From: Actinomycetota bacterium
GTDB lineage: Bacteria > Actinomycetota > Actinomycetes > S36-B12 > UBA5976
DNA: 64,000 nucleotides
Reading direction: 5' to 3'
NCBI GenBank assembly: GCA_026392515.1
Contig: JAPLBY010000022.1
Location: forward strand, 80,869 to 144,868
The position numbers and the translations under genes were made by a program. This document shows, one piece after another, positions 42,672 to 50,344 of the stretch (the stretch's first letter is position 1; each line of letters opens with the position of its first letter). The notes below the pieces were generated by a model. It worked only from the letters and a program-made list of their open reading frames with translations. It was not told where the DNA came from and did no database searches.

Positions 42672-43333
42672 CAGGTGATCTCCGTCTTGTGATTTGCTTT
42701 CAGTATTGCATTCACTTTGGTGAACGGCTTTGCACCGCTGAACCCACGATGAGCACTAAGCGGACTTGGGTGGGCAGCAAGAACGATCGAGTCGTATGCA
42801 AAGTGTTCAGCAAAGCGCTTTGCATGATTACCCAACAGCAGGCCAACAACTTTCGGGTTTGCTACCACTACCCGATCGATGATCGCTCGGACCACTTTTT
42901 CCCAAGGCCAGGACACATGAGCTGCTCTCACTCCAGAAGTTGTTGTAAGCGAAGTGTTTAGTAACAAAACTCCTTGATCCACCCATCTGCTCAGAGAGGA
43001 ATCTGCCGTAGATGCCTTCCCGGTATCTGAAGCCACTTCTTTTAACATGTTGCGCAATGATCCCGGAATCGGTTTCGTGCCTTCCGGTACGGCGAAAGCC
43101 AAACCAATTGCGTGACTCGGTGTTGGGTACGGGTCTTGCCCGAGTAAAACCACACTCACATCACTCGGCGGCAGCGCTAAAGCAGCAAACAACTTGCCTA
43201 TTTCGGGGACAACTTGCAGCCCTGAATCAAATTCTTGATCGAGCAAGTGATCAATTTGATCGAGTTCTGGCTTAATGCTTGATAGTCCGTCCTGCCATGT
43301 TGCAGGAATTGAACGCCATAAGTTAGCCGACAT
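42668..43333 (-). CDS. ung: Uracil-DNA glycosylase (family 1)
   Basis: Removes uracil from DNA to start base-excision repair. 221 residues with all family-1 motifs: GQDPYP (65-70, catalytic Asp67), the VLLLNTSLTT strand, and the HPSPLSAHRGFSGAKPFTKVN uracil-binding loop. The ATG at 43333 is three bases from dapA. It is the upstream partner of the HNH nuclease lipoprotein. Confidence 0.96.
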   Translation of the reverse strand: MSANLWRSIPATWQDGLSSIKPELDQIDHLLDQEFDSGLQVVPEIGKLFAALALPPSDVSVVLLGQDPYPTPSHAIGLAFAVPEGTKPIPGSLRNMLKEVASDTGKASTADSSLSRWVDQGVLLLNTSLTTTSGVRAAHVSWPWEKVVRAIIDRVVVANPKVVGLLLGNHAKRFAEHFAYDSIVLAAHPSPLSAHRGFSGAKPFTKVNAILKANHKTEITW

Positions 43334-43336
43334 TAG

Positions 43337-44212
43337 CTAGACCAGGCTAGGAACCCATTCACCAGCTTGTGCCACGAGTGAGCGAAGAGTTTCCACTCCA
43401 GCAGGTTCCAATTCTGCAAGAGGTCCGCGAGTTAATGAGCAAGGTACTCCAAGTAGGCCCATCAAGGCTTTGGTCTTGGCGATGTACCTACCTGATTCGA
43501 TGTGCTCGAGCAAAGGCAGCACAGCAGCATGAGCAGTTGCTCGGGTAGCCGGATCAAGAATTCCGAAGTGAGCCTTTGGAAGCGCGTTAGCCATGCCACC
43601 GATCCAGCTTGTTGCACCAGCGTTGAAGAATGATGGGCTATCGGCATCTGCGCCACACACAATCTCAATTCGTCCGGCATAGCGCTGTTTCAGCATTGGG
43701 ATCCGGTCTAAGTCACCCGATGCCTCTTTGATTCCTACAACAAATTCATTGTCTGCCAATAAATCCAAAGTCTCTTGATCAAATGGCACACCAGTACGTG
43801 CTGGGTAATCGTAAAGAACTGTTGGTAACTTGGCTGCTGCAATAACAACCGATACATGGTTTGCAAGTTCAGTTGGTGTAGGTAATACGTATGCTGGCGC
43901 GGCCACCATTAGGCCATCGCACTTAAGTTCTAGGGCAAGTTGTGCTTGCTTGATTGCTTCTTTAGTTGACATGCCACCAACACCAGCTAAAACCGGGACT
44001 CGTCCGTGAACTTGCTTTACGATGGTGTCGATAACGGTCTGGCGCTCTTCAAAATTTAATGCGTAAGCTTCGCCAGTTGTTCCAGCTGCGACAATTCCTG
44101 AAATACCGTTGGCAATCATCACTTCAGTGATGTGTGCGATTGACTTAGTGTCAACTACGCCGTTGCTATCAAAAGGGGTAACTAGCGGAACGTGAACGCC
44201 ACTGAGATCCAT
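43337..44212 (-). CDS. dapA: Dihydrodipicolinate synthase/NAL family aldolase
   Basis: A 291-residue class I aldolase of the DapA family. The Schiff-base Lys162 is in VGIKEASGD; Tyr134 and Arg139 are in LYDYPART, with GTTGEAY at 45-51. These match 4-hydroxy-tetrahydrodipicolinate synthase, although the usual Asn after the Tyr is Asp, and the loop ALNFEER differs from the DapA norm. It could be DapA (lysine and peptidoglycan precursors) or a related keto-acid lyase. AGGAGAG precedes the ATG. Confidence 0.82.
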   Translation of the reverse strand: MDLSGVHVPLVTPFDSNGVVDTKSIAHITEVMIANGISGIVAAGTTGEAYALNFEERQTVIDTIVKQVHGRVPVLAGVGGMSTKEAIKQAQLALELKCDGLMVAAPAYVLPTPTELANHVSVVIAAAKLPTVLYDYPARTGVPFDQETLDLLADNEFVVGIKEASGDLDRIPMLKQRYAGRIEIVCGADADSPSFFNAGATSWIGGMANALPKAHFGILDPATRATAHAAVLPLLEHIESGRYIAKTKALMGLLGVPCSLTRGPLAELEPAGVETLRSLVAQAGEWVPSLV

Positions 44213-44253
44213 GCTCTCTCCTTGTTTGAACTATAAATCTTGTACTCTGAATT

Positions 44254-44946
44254 GTGCAGTCTCCAATCTATCCGCAATCTGACCCAGTTTCGGAGCATCC
44301 TCACATAAGGACTTTCCATGCACGTCATGGCCGAATGTCAGCTCGCAGAGAACAATCTTTGATCCTTCTGCTGCCTAAGTTCGAAATAACCAACTTAGAA
44401 CGCCCAGTTGATCTAGCAAAAGTGCTCGATAAAGACTTTATTGTCGTGGATTTTGGTTCAGGAATGGGAACTCATGCTCTCCAGCTGGCTCAATCAGACC
44501 CAAGCGTGGGAGTTCTAGCGATCGATGTCCACACGGTGGGATTGATTGCTGTGGTCGATACTGCCACAGAACTAGGTCTATCCAACATTCGCACTCATCA
44601 TGGTGACGGTATGGATGTGTTAAAGGACTGGATGACGCCTGCCTCAGTAAATGAAATTCATGTCTTGTTTCCAGACCCTTGGCCTAAAGCTAGGCACCAC
44701 AAACGCCGGTTGATCACTCCACTATTTCTGGATTTAGTGGTGAACGCTTTAAAGCCAGATGGTCGAATGGTTTTCGTTACTGACGATGAATCATATTTTG
44801 AGTCTGCAGTGACAATAATCGCAAGCTGCGGAAACTTTGATGTCACTTTTAGTGACTGGGAAATTCCGATAACGACTTATCATCAAAGGGCAATTCGACT
44901 TGGACACAAAATCTCACAACTAAGCGCGCGAAAAACTAATGCTTAG
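44254..44946 (+). CDS. trmB: tRNA (guanine-N7)-methyltransferase TrmB
   Basis: SAM-dependent enzyme producing m7G46 in tRNA. 230 residues: VVDFGSGMGTHALQLA (SAM motif I), LAIDVH, and the diagnostic FPDPWPKARHHKRRLI followed by DGRMVFVTDDESYF. The GTG start at 44254 follows TACTCT by five bases, so it is probably leaderless. It is divergent from dapA, and its 3' end overlaps a Nudix gene on the other strand by 11 bases. Confidence 0.94.
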   Translation: MQSPIYPQSDPVSEHPHIRTFHARHGRMSARREQSLILLLPKFEITNLERPVDLAKVLDKDFIVVDFGSGMGTHALQLAQSDPSVGVLAIDVHTVGLIAVVDTATELGLSNIRTHHGDGMDVLKDWMTPASVNEIHVLFPDPWPKARHHKRRLITPLFLDLVVNALKPDGRMVFVTDDESYFESAVTIIASCGNFDVTFSDWEIPITTYHQRAIRLGHKISQLSARKTNA

Positions 44947-45409
44947 CTAGAACACTTTCAATTGCGTGCATAATTTCACTCCAATTTGAAGCAAAGCCAG
45001 GATGTAAGTCCAATTCAGCGACTCTTGATAACTCAATCCATTCGGCTAACTCTGCCTCTTCGTTTACCTGGTATTCAATCTCTCTAGAGGTGAATGCAAA
45101 TACCGTGTGGTAACTCCAGTCATTGTGGTCTGCCCAAATGTTGTCATGAACCACCTCAACTAAGTCAGGGTGAATAGAAAGTTCTTCAGACATCTCGCGC
45201 AAGGCTGATTCAATTGGAGTCTCGTGCGAGTCCCGAGCGCCGCCAGGAATCCCCCAAACTCGACCGCCATGTGTCCATTCCGCGCGAAGTTGCATCAGGA
45301 TTGAGCGCGATTGCGGATCGATCAATACCACGCCAGCCGCACCATACTTACCCCAGTGACGGTTGCCGCATTGACAATCAACCCAGCCGTCACCATCACG
45401 TTCTGCCAT
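44936..45409 (-). CDS. Nudix hydrolase
   Basis: 157 residues with a small N-terminal CQCGNRHWG segment, then a Nudix domain whose box is canonical: GGARDSHETPIESALREMSEEL (Gx5Ex7REUxEE). It would hydrolyse a nucleoside diphosphate linked to another moiety; the substrate is unknown. The gene lies 14 bases after the DUF4916 gene. Its stop overlaps trmB by 11 bases. AGAAATG-type context precedes the ATG without a strong Shine-Dalgarno sequence. Confidence 0.88.
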   Translation of the reverse strand: MAERDGDGWVDCQCGNRHWGKYGAAGVVLIDPQSRSILMQLRAEWTHGGRVWGIPGGARDSHETPIESALREMSEELSIHPDLVEVVHDNIWADHNDWSYHTVFAFTSREIEYQVNEEAELAEWIELSRVAELDLHPGFASNWSEIMHAIESVLAKH

Positions 45410-45423
45410 TAGAAATAGAAACC

Positions 45424-45960
45424 TTAAGAAAGTACGCCGGCGTGAGCCAGGGCTAATTGAACTAACACATCTTGACCACCAGTCATCTCAGCTCGAACAT
45501 TTTGTGAGATGGCTTCAGCAGGTGTTAACCAGACTAGGTCCAAGGCGTCCTGACTCGGAGCGCAGTCTCCCTTTACCGGAACTACGTAAACCAAAGAGAC
45601 GGCGTGCTGTCTTGGATCGTGAAATCCAGATACTTCCGGATCCGGAAAATATTCAGCCACCGTGAAAGGAGCAGGATTGGTTGGAATCTGTGGAAGTGCT
45701 ACCCCACCCAAATCTTTTTCGATGTGGCGCAACAACGCATCACGAATTCGCTCACCGTAAAGAACTCGACCAGAAATAACAGCCCGACTGATTGATCCAT
45801 CTGGGCGACCACGAAGCAGTAGCCCGATTTTTACAACACGTCCGGCATCATCAACTCGAACTGGGATGGCATCGACATACACGATCGGCAGCCGCTCACG
45901 GATCTGTTCTAGATCCTCAGCAGTCAACCAAGCAGATTGAACATCGGTTACGTCAGTCAC
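45424..45960 (-). CDS. Nudix-related protein (DUF4916 type)
   Basis: 178 residues of the DUF4916/Nudix-like family found next to the ABC ATPase and serB (Rv3040c position). Features: IVYVDAIPVRVDDAGRVVKIGLLLRG, SGRVLYGERIRDALLRHIEKDLG, and HAVSLVYVVPVKGDCAP. The Nudix box is degenerate: the REUxEE core reads RHIEKD, so catalysis of the usual type is doubtful. The start is GTG at 45960. Function unknown. Confidence 0.82.
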   Translation of the reverse strand: MTDVTDVQSAWLTAEDLEQIRERLPIVYVDAIPVRVDDAGRVVKIGLLLRGRPDGSISRAVISGRVLYGERIRDALLRHIEKDLGGVALPQIPTNPAPFTVAEYFPDPEVSGFHDPRQHAVSLVYVVPVKGDCAPSQDALDLVWLTPAEAISQNVRAEMTGGQDVLVQLALAHAGVLS

Positions 45961-46006
45961 GCCTTTATTATGTCAACGCTGACTAGTAAATGCTTGGTAT
46001 TCCCAA

Positions 46007-46819
46007 TTACCCTTTGGCTCTGCGCCCACGGCTTGGGCGCTTACCTTGGGCGTGCCATCTTCCATCGCCGTATTCGACATCAAGTGCCATTCCAAAAGCC
46101 TCAGACATAAGAAAACTAGTGATCACACCAGACACATGTCCTCGAGCAGATACTTGCCCCGACTTCAACAGCAAGGCATGGGTGAAATTGGGCGGAATTT
46201 CCTCGACGTGATGTGTGACCAAGACCAAGCTTGGGGAGTTTTCGTCTCCCGCCAATTGCGCCAATCGTGCCACAAGATCCTCTCGACCTCCCACATCTAA
46301 TCCAGCAGCTGGTTCATCCAAAATAAGCAACTCAGGATCACACATCAGCGCTCTAGCGATCTGGACTCTCTTTCGTTCACCTTCGGAAAGGTTTCCAATT
46401 CGTCTGGCTGAAAGATTGGTTAGTCCCCAATCACTCATCAATGCGTGTGCGCGATCACGATCAACTTGGTCATAACGTTCGCGCCAACGCCCAGAGATTC
46501 CATATGCTGAGGTGAGAATGCTATCGAGTACGGTTTCTTCCGGCGGTAGCAGTGCTACAACAGCAGCGCTTGAAATTCCAACTAAAGTTCGCAGTTCGCG
46601 CACATCAGTTCGGCCAAGTTCGTAGCCGAGGATTTTTGCTTGTCCAGTGGTTGGGTGCATAAAGCCTGAGCAGATCTGCATCAGTGATGTTTTGCCGGCA
46701 CCATTTGAACCCATGACAACCCAACGTTCGCCAGCAAGCACTTGCCAAGAAACGTGACTTAGGATTTCGTTAGACCCACGGCGTACCGTGACATCTTGAA
46801 GGTCCAGAATCTCTAACAC
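46007..46819 (-). CDS. ABC transporter-type ATPase, no adjacent permease
   Basis: 270 residues, one nucleotide-binding domain: Walker A GSNGAGKTS, signature NLSEGERKRVQIA, Walker B LLILDEPAAGLD and H-loop VLVTHHVEEI. The C-terminal tail is extended and Arg-rich (KRPSRGRRAKG). It resembles Rv3041c and the YlmA/PhrA-like NBDs. No membrane partner is nearby, so it may serve a distant permease or have a non-transport role. The GTG start has TAGATT six bases upstream (leaderless), back to back with the next gene. Confidence 0.88.
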   Translation of the reverse strand: MLEILDLQDVTVRRGSNEILSHVSWQVLAGERWVVMGSNGAGKTSLMQICSGFMHPTTGQAKILGYELGRTDVRELRTLVGISSAAVVALLPPEETVLDSILTSAYGISGRWRERYDQVDRDRAHALMSDWGLTNLSARRIGNLSEGERKRVQIARALMCDPELLILDEPAAGLDVGGREDLVARLAQLAGDENSPSLVLVTHHVEEIPPNFTHALLLKSGQVSARGHVSGVITSFLMSEAFGMALDVEYGDGRWHAQGKRPSRGRRAKG

Positions 46820-46825
46820 ACGAGT

Positions 46826-46831
46826 AATCTA
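46826..46831 (-). promoter_or_regulatory. -10 box of a leaderless promoter for the ABC ATPase
   Basis: On the minus strand, TAGATT, six bases (ACTCGT), then GTG at 46819. It faces the TAAGGT promoter of the opposite gene within a 50-base divergent gap. Confidence 0.6.
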
Positions 46832-46857
46832 CCTCTAGAGCAAAACCCATAATCCCG

Positions 46858-46863
46858 TAAGGT
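46858..46863 (+). promoter_or_regulatory. -10 box of a leaderless promoter for the uncharacterised gene
   Basis: TAAGGT, six bases (ATCCAG), then ATG at 46870. The hexamer is identical to that of garA. Confidence 0.6.
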
Positions 46864-46869
46864 ATCCAG

Positions 46870-47571
46870 ATGTCACATGAGCACGCCTTCCCGCCAGCCG
46901 TAGTGCTTGGGTTATGGCTGAATGCGGCTCGATCGGGCTCAGTGTCTCCTACTGACGCAGCAAATGCCCTTGAATCTCTGACTCATCAGATCGACTTAAC
47001 TACCGATGCTGTTGACTCAAGTACCAATATCACTACTTGGCTTGGATTGGTAGAACTAGTAAAGAGTGCGAATCAACCGGTAGCGATAGCGCTACCTATA
47101 GACGGCGATCCTGCCGGAATTCCTTCCTCTGTTTTGGCATTGCTTTTGCGCCAATCTGGAGTTGTCGCAATTGATTCCGATCTGCTTTTGCTCCAACAAT
47201 CCGACGAATCCTGGAGATTACAGACTGCGCATCACAAAGTCATTCACTATGACTTAAGCCAAACCAGGCGAAATCTTACAGATCATTTAGCTTTGGCCAC
47301 TAAACAGCTTTCGGCGAGTGATTTAATTGGTGATGAGTCTGAGATTCTCGAAGCGCTCGAATCTTTTCGCTCGTTACATTTACCACCAAGTCTGACAAAA
47401 CGAAGCGTGGATACATTAGAGCTTGCGTCAAGAGTGATGATCATTGCCAGTGGCGCAATCAAAAGTACGACTGCCTTACACAGCCCAAGCATTGATCGGC
47501 AAAGAGTGCAGGTTTTGCAAAGTCTGATTACGGAAAGTCGAGCGGTTCTGCAATCGGTTGTTACTTTTTAG
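46870..47571 (+). CDS. Uncharacterised protein
   Basis: I do not recognise this 233-residue protein with confidence. It is mostly helical and soluble: an N-terminal VVLGLWLNAARSGSVSPTDAANALESL repeat-like helix pair, a central LALPIDGDP-like segment (AIALPIDGDPAGIPS) with many leucines, and a C-terminal alpha-helical region. No signal peptide or membrane helix is obvious. It lies between the ABC ATPase and serB, as conserved actinobacterial genes do there, and has its own leaderless promoter. Codon usage does not stand out. Confidence 0.7.
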   Translation: MSHEHAFPPAVVLGLWLNAARSGSVSPTDAANALESLTHQIDLTTDAVDSSTNITTWLGLVELVKSANQPVAIALPIDGDPAGIPSSVLALLLRQSGVVAIDSDLLLLQQSDESWRLQTAHHKVIHYDLSQTRRNLTDHLALATKQLSASDLIGDESEILEALESFRSLHLPPSLTKRSVDTLELASRVMIIASGAIKSTTALHSPSIDRQRVQVLQSLITESRAVLQSVVTF

Positions 47572-47589
47572 CGCTCATATCTGAGCGAA

Positions 47590-47595
47590 TAAACT
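47590..47595 (+). promoter_or_regulatory. -10 box of a leaderless promoter for serB
   Basis: TAAACT, six bases (ACTTTC), then ATG at 47602. No Shine-Dalgarno sequence occurs in the 30-base gap. Confidence 0.6.
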
Positions 47596-47601
47596 ACTTT
47601 C

Positions 47602-48789
47602 ATGGACGATTACTTAGTATTGACAGTAATCGGTCTCGATCAATCGGGAACCACTGCAGGAGTTACCCGAATCCTTAGTAACTACCCATTGGTAATCACA
47701 CAGCTCCAACAAATCGTCTTACAGGGTGAACTTGTTCTGGGATTGACACTCAAAAAGACGTCAACTGTTGACAACGAACAGGTTCAGAAGGACGTTGAGT
47801 CGTTTGTTAAACCGCGAGGTATGACGGTTCGGATTACGGCGACTAATGAAGTTCAGTCCACTCCAGACCTGCAACTTTTAGTAACCGTGCTTGGTAATCC
47901 TTTAACACCTATTGCAGTTGCTGCAATAACTGGAACTATAGCTAGTCATAGTGCAAACATAGATCGAATTCGGCAAGTTGCAGAGTATCCAGTTACAGCA
48001 ATCGAGTTCGAAGTTTCTGGAGCTGGTCAAGAGATTCTAAGTTCTGCCCTGGCGGATGTAGCCCGAACTAATTCAATTGACATTGCGGTACAGCGTGCAT
48101 CGCTAGATCGCAGAGGTGTGCACCTAGTTGTCCTCGATGTTGACTCAACCCTGATAAAGCAGGAGGTCATCGACATTTTGGCCCGGTTTGCAGGGGTTGA
48201 AAAACAAGTTTCTGAAATTACTCACCGTGCGATGAACGGCGAGTTGGATTTTTCGGAGTCACTAAATCAGAGAGTATCTTTGCTGGCCGGACTTCCGGCT
48301 TCAGTTTTGACTCAAGTTAGGTCTGAAATTGAGTTCACTCCGTGCGCAGCAACTTTGTGTCGCACCTTGCATCGACTTGGATTCCACGTCGCACTGGTCA
48401 GTGGTGGGTTCACTGAGATCGTTGCCCCATTAGCGACAGAACTTGGAGTTATTAACGTACGAGCAAACGAGCTTGAAGTTGTAGATGGCCGACTCACCGG
48501 AAGGTTGATTGGAGAGATTGTAGATCGCTCGGGTAAGGCATCGGCACTAAAGGATTTTGCAAGGGAACTCGGAGTACCAATGAGCAGAACGATTGCTGTT
48601 GGTGATGGCGCTAATGATCTAGACATGCTTAATGCTGCAGCGCTTGGAATTGCATTTAATGCAAAACCATTTGTTAGAGATCGCGCAGATTCGGCATTAA
48701 CATCACCATACTTAGACACAATTCTTTACTTAATGGGTATTAACCGAGCTGAGATTGAGCAAGCAGATAGAAAAGATCCTGTGTGGTGA
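47602..48789 (+). CDS. serB: Phosphoserine phosphatase with N-terminal ACT domains
   Basis: Last step of serine synthesis. 395 residues: two ACT-type domains (about 5-80 and 90-165) that can sense amino acids, as in M. tuberculosis SerB2 (Rv3042c), then a HAD phosphatase with DVDST (179-183, nucleophile Asp179 and acid Asp181), VSGGFTEI, and AVGDGANDLDM. The start is fixed by the leaderless promoter. The stop is three bases from the convergent fabI stop. Confidence 0.93.
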   Translation: MDDYLVLTVIGLDQSGTTAGVTRILSNYPLVITQLQQIVLQGELVLGLTLKKTSTVDNEQVQKDVESFVKPRGMTVRITATNEVQSTPDLQLLVTVLGNPLTPIAVAAITGTIASHSANIDRIRQVAEYPVTAIEFEVSGAGQEILSSALADVARTNSIDIAVQRASLDRRGVHLVVLDVDSTLIKQEVIDILARFAGVEKQVSEITHRAMNGELDFSESLNQRVSLLAGLPASVLTQVRSEIEFTPCAATLCRTLHRLGFHVALVSGGFTEIVAPLATELGVINVRANELEVVDGRLTGRLIGEIVDRSGKASALKDFARELGVPMSRTIAVGDGANDLDMLNAAALGIAFNAKPFVRDRADSALTSPYLDTILYLMGINRAEIEQADRKDPVW

Positions 48790-48792
48790 TCC

Positions 48793-49566
48793 TTACGGAC
48801 CGCCTTGGCTATGAACGCCACCATCAACATGGATGATTTCACCAGTTGTTGCTGGGAACCAATCAGAGAACATTGCAATGCATGCTTTCGCGGTAGGAAC
48901 CGGATCTGAAGTATCCCAACCAATTGGGGCTCGGCGTTGCCACATCGGACCAAACTCATCAAAGCCAGGAATTCCCTTAGCTGCTGTTGTGTAAAGCGGT
49001 CCAGCTGCAATTAAGTTGACTCGAACATTCTTTGGGCCAAGATCTCTGGCTAAGTAACGACAGGTCGATTCAAGGGCTGCTTTGGAAACGCCCATCCAGT
49101 CATAGAACGGCCAAGTTACCGTGGCATCAAAATCGAGACCAAGAAGCTGTCCACCGCGTTCTTGCATAAGTGGAAGTGTGGCCATGCCAAGTGACTTCAA
49201 AGAGAAAGCTGAGATTTCTAGGGCAACCTTTACGTCATCCCATTCAGTATTTAGGAAGTTACCACCAAGGGCTGCCTCTGGGGCAAATGCGATTGAGTGC
49301 AAAACTCCGTCCAAGTACGGAACATGTTCAGAAACTGCCCCAGCTAGGTTCGCTAAATCCTCTTTGCTGGTGACATCAAGCTGAACGATGGGTGCTTCGT
49401 TGGGAAGTCGACCAGCAATTCTCTTGGTCAAACCTGCTGCTCGGCCGAAAGAGGTCAGGACGACAGTTGCGCCCTGCTCTTGCGCCAATCGGGCAACATG
49501 AAATGCGATTGATGAATCCGTTAGGACGCCAGTGACCAATAAGTTCTTGCCTTCAAGGATTCCCAT
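48793..49566 (-). CDS. fabI: Enoyl-ACP reductase FabI/InhA-type
   Basis: Last reduction of the fatty-acid elongation cycle, NADH dependent. 257 residues. The nucleotide motif is TGVLTDSSIAFHVA; the active site is Tyr155 and Lys162 (Y-x6-K) as in InhA; HSIAFAP (90-96) holds the equivalent of InhA Ser94. It starts six bases after fabG, the same pair as mycobacterial mabA-inhA. Presence of the InhA-like type suggests FAS-II synthesis, but mycolates cannot be inferred. Confidence 0.95.
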   Translation of the reverse strand: MGILEGKNLLVTGVLTDSSIAFHVARLAQEQGATVVLTSFGRAAGLTKRIAGRLPNEAPIVQLDVTSKEDLANLAGAVSEHVPYLDGVLHSIAFAPEAALGGNFLNTEWDDVKVALEISAFSLKSLGMATLPLMQERGGQLLGLDFDATVTWPFYDWMGVSKAALESTCRYLARDLGPKNVRVNLIAAGPLYTTAAKGIPGFDEFGPMWQRRAPIGWDTSDPVPTAKACIAMFSDWFPATTGEIIHVDGGVHSQGGP

Positions 49567-49572
49567 AGTGCT

Positions 49573-50277
49573 CTAGTGTCCCATACCTAAGCCGCCATCA
49601 ACGGGAATGACTGAGCCCGTAATGTACGTTGCTTCCGGAGATGCCAGGAAGGCAACCGCATCGGCAACTTCAGCAGAGGTGCCATATCTACCAAGTGGGA
49701 TGTTGCCAACAATCTGAGTTTTGCGTTCCTCTGATAGCACTGCTGTCATGTCAGTGTCGATAAATCCAGGAGCCACAACGTTGATGGTGACACCACGAGA
49801 ACCGATTTCACGTGCCAGCGAGCGAGCGGCACCTACTAAACCAGATTTAGACGCTGCGTAGTTAACTTGTCCAGCTGATCCCATGAGGGCAACCACGCTA
49901 GATACAAAAATTATTCGACCAGATCTTGCTTGAGTCATTGACCGAGTTGCGCGACGAGCCACTCGAATCGCGCCAAACAGGTTGGTATTGAGAACATCAT
50001 CGATGTCTTCATCCGCCATGCGGACCAATAACTTGTCCTTAGTAATTCCCGCGTTGGCAACGGCTACTTCAACTGGGCCAAAATCCTGTTCGATTTTGGT
50101 AAACGCTGCATCAACGCTCTCAGTACTAGTAACGTCGCATTGCACAACATTAAGTCCGCTAATTGGATCGCCACTGCGACTAGTCACTACAACTACATCG
50201 CCCAAAGCTTCGAATTTTCGAGCAATGGAAAGTCCGATTCCGCGGTTTCCACCTGTAACCAACACAACTCTTGACAT
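49573..50277 (-). CDS. fabG: 3-oxoacyl-ACP reductase FabG
   Basis: NADPH-dependent reductase of fatty-acid synthesis. 234 residues: TGGNRGIG (8-15), NAGITKD, catalytic Ser126/127, Tyr140 and Lys144 (NYAASKSG), with the C-terminal ITGSVIPVDGG. It begins at ATG 50277 with TAGCCT six bases upstream (leaderless). It lies directly before fabI, which supports a FAS-II role over a general dehydrogenase. It is divergent from tldD. Confidence 0.95.
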   Translation of the reverse strand: MSRVVLVTGGNRGIGLSIARKFEALGDVVVVTSRSGDPISGLNVVQCDVTSTESVDAAFTKIEQDFGPVEVAVANAGITKDKLLVRMADEDIDDVLNTNLFGAIRVARRATRSMTQARSGRIIFVSSVVALMGSAGQVNYAASKSGLVGAARSLAREIGSRGVTINVVAPGFIDTDMTAVLSEERKTQIVGNIPLGRYGTSAEVADAVAFLASPEATYITGSVIPVDGGLGMGH

Positions 50278-50283
50278 GTATAA

Positions 50284-50289
50284 AGGCTA
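50284..50289 (-). promoter_or_regulatory. -10 box of a leaderless promoter for fabG-fabI
   Basis: On the minus strand, TAGCCT, six bases (TTATAC), then ATG at 50277. Confidence 0.6.
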
Positions 50290-50344
50290 CCGCCTAGGCC
50301 CATAATCTATGGCTAGGGTTAAGGAACCTAGAAAGTAAGCGTAA

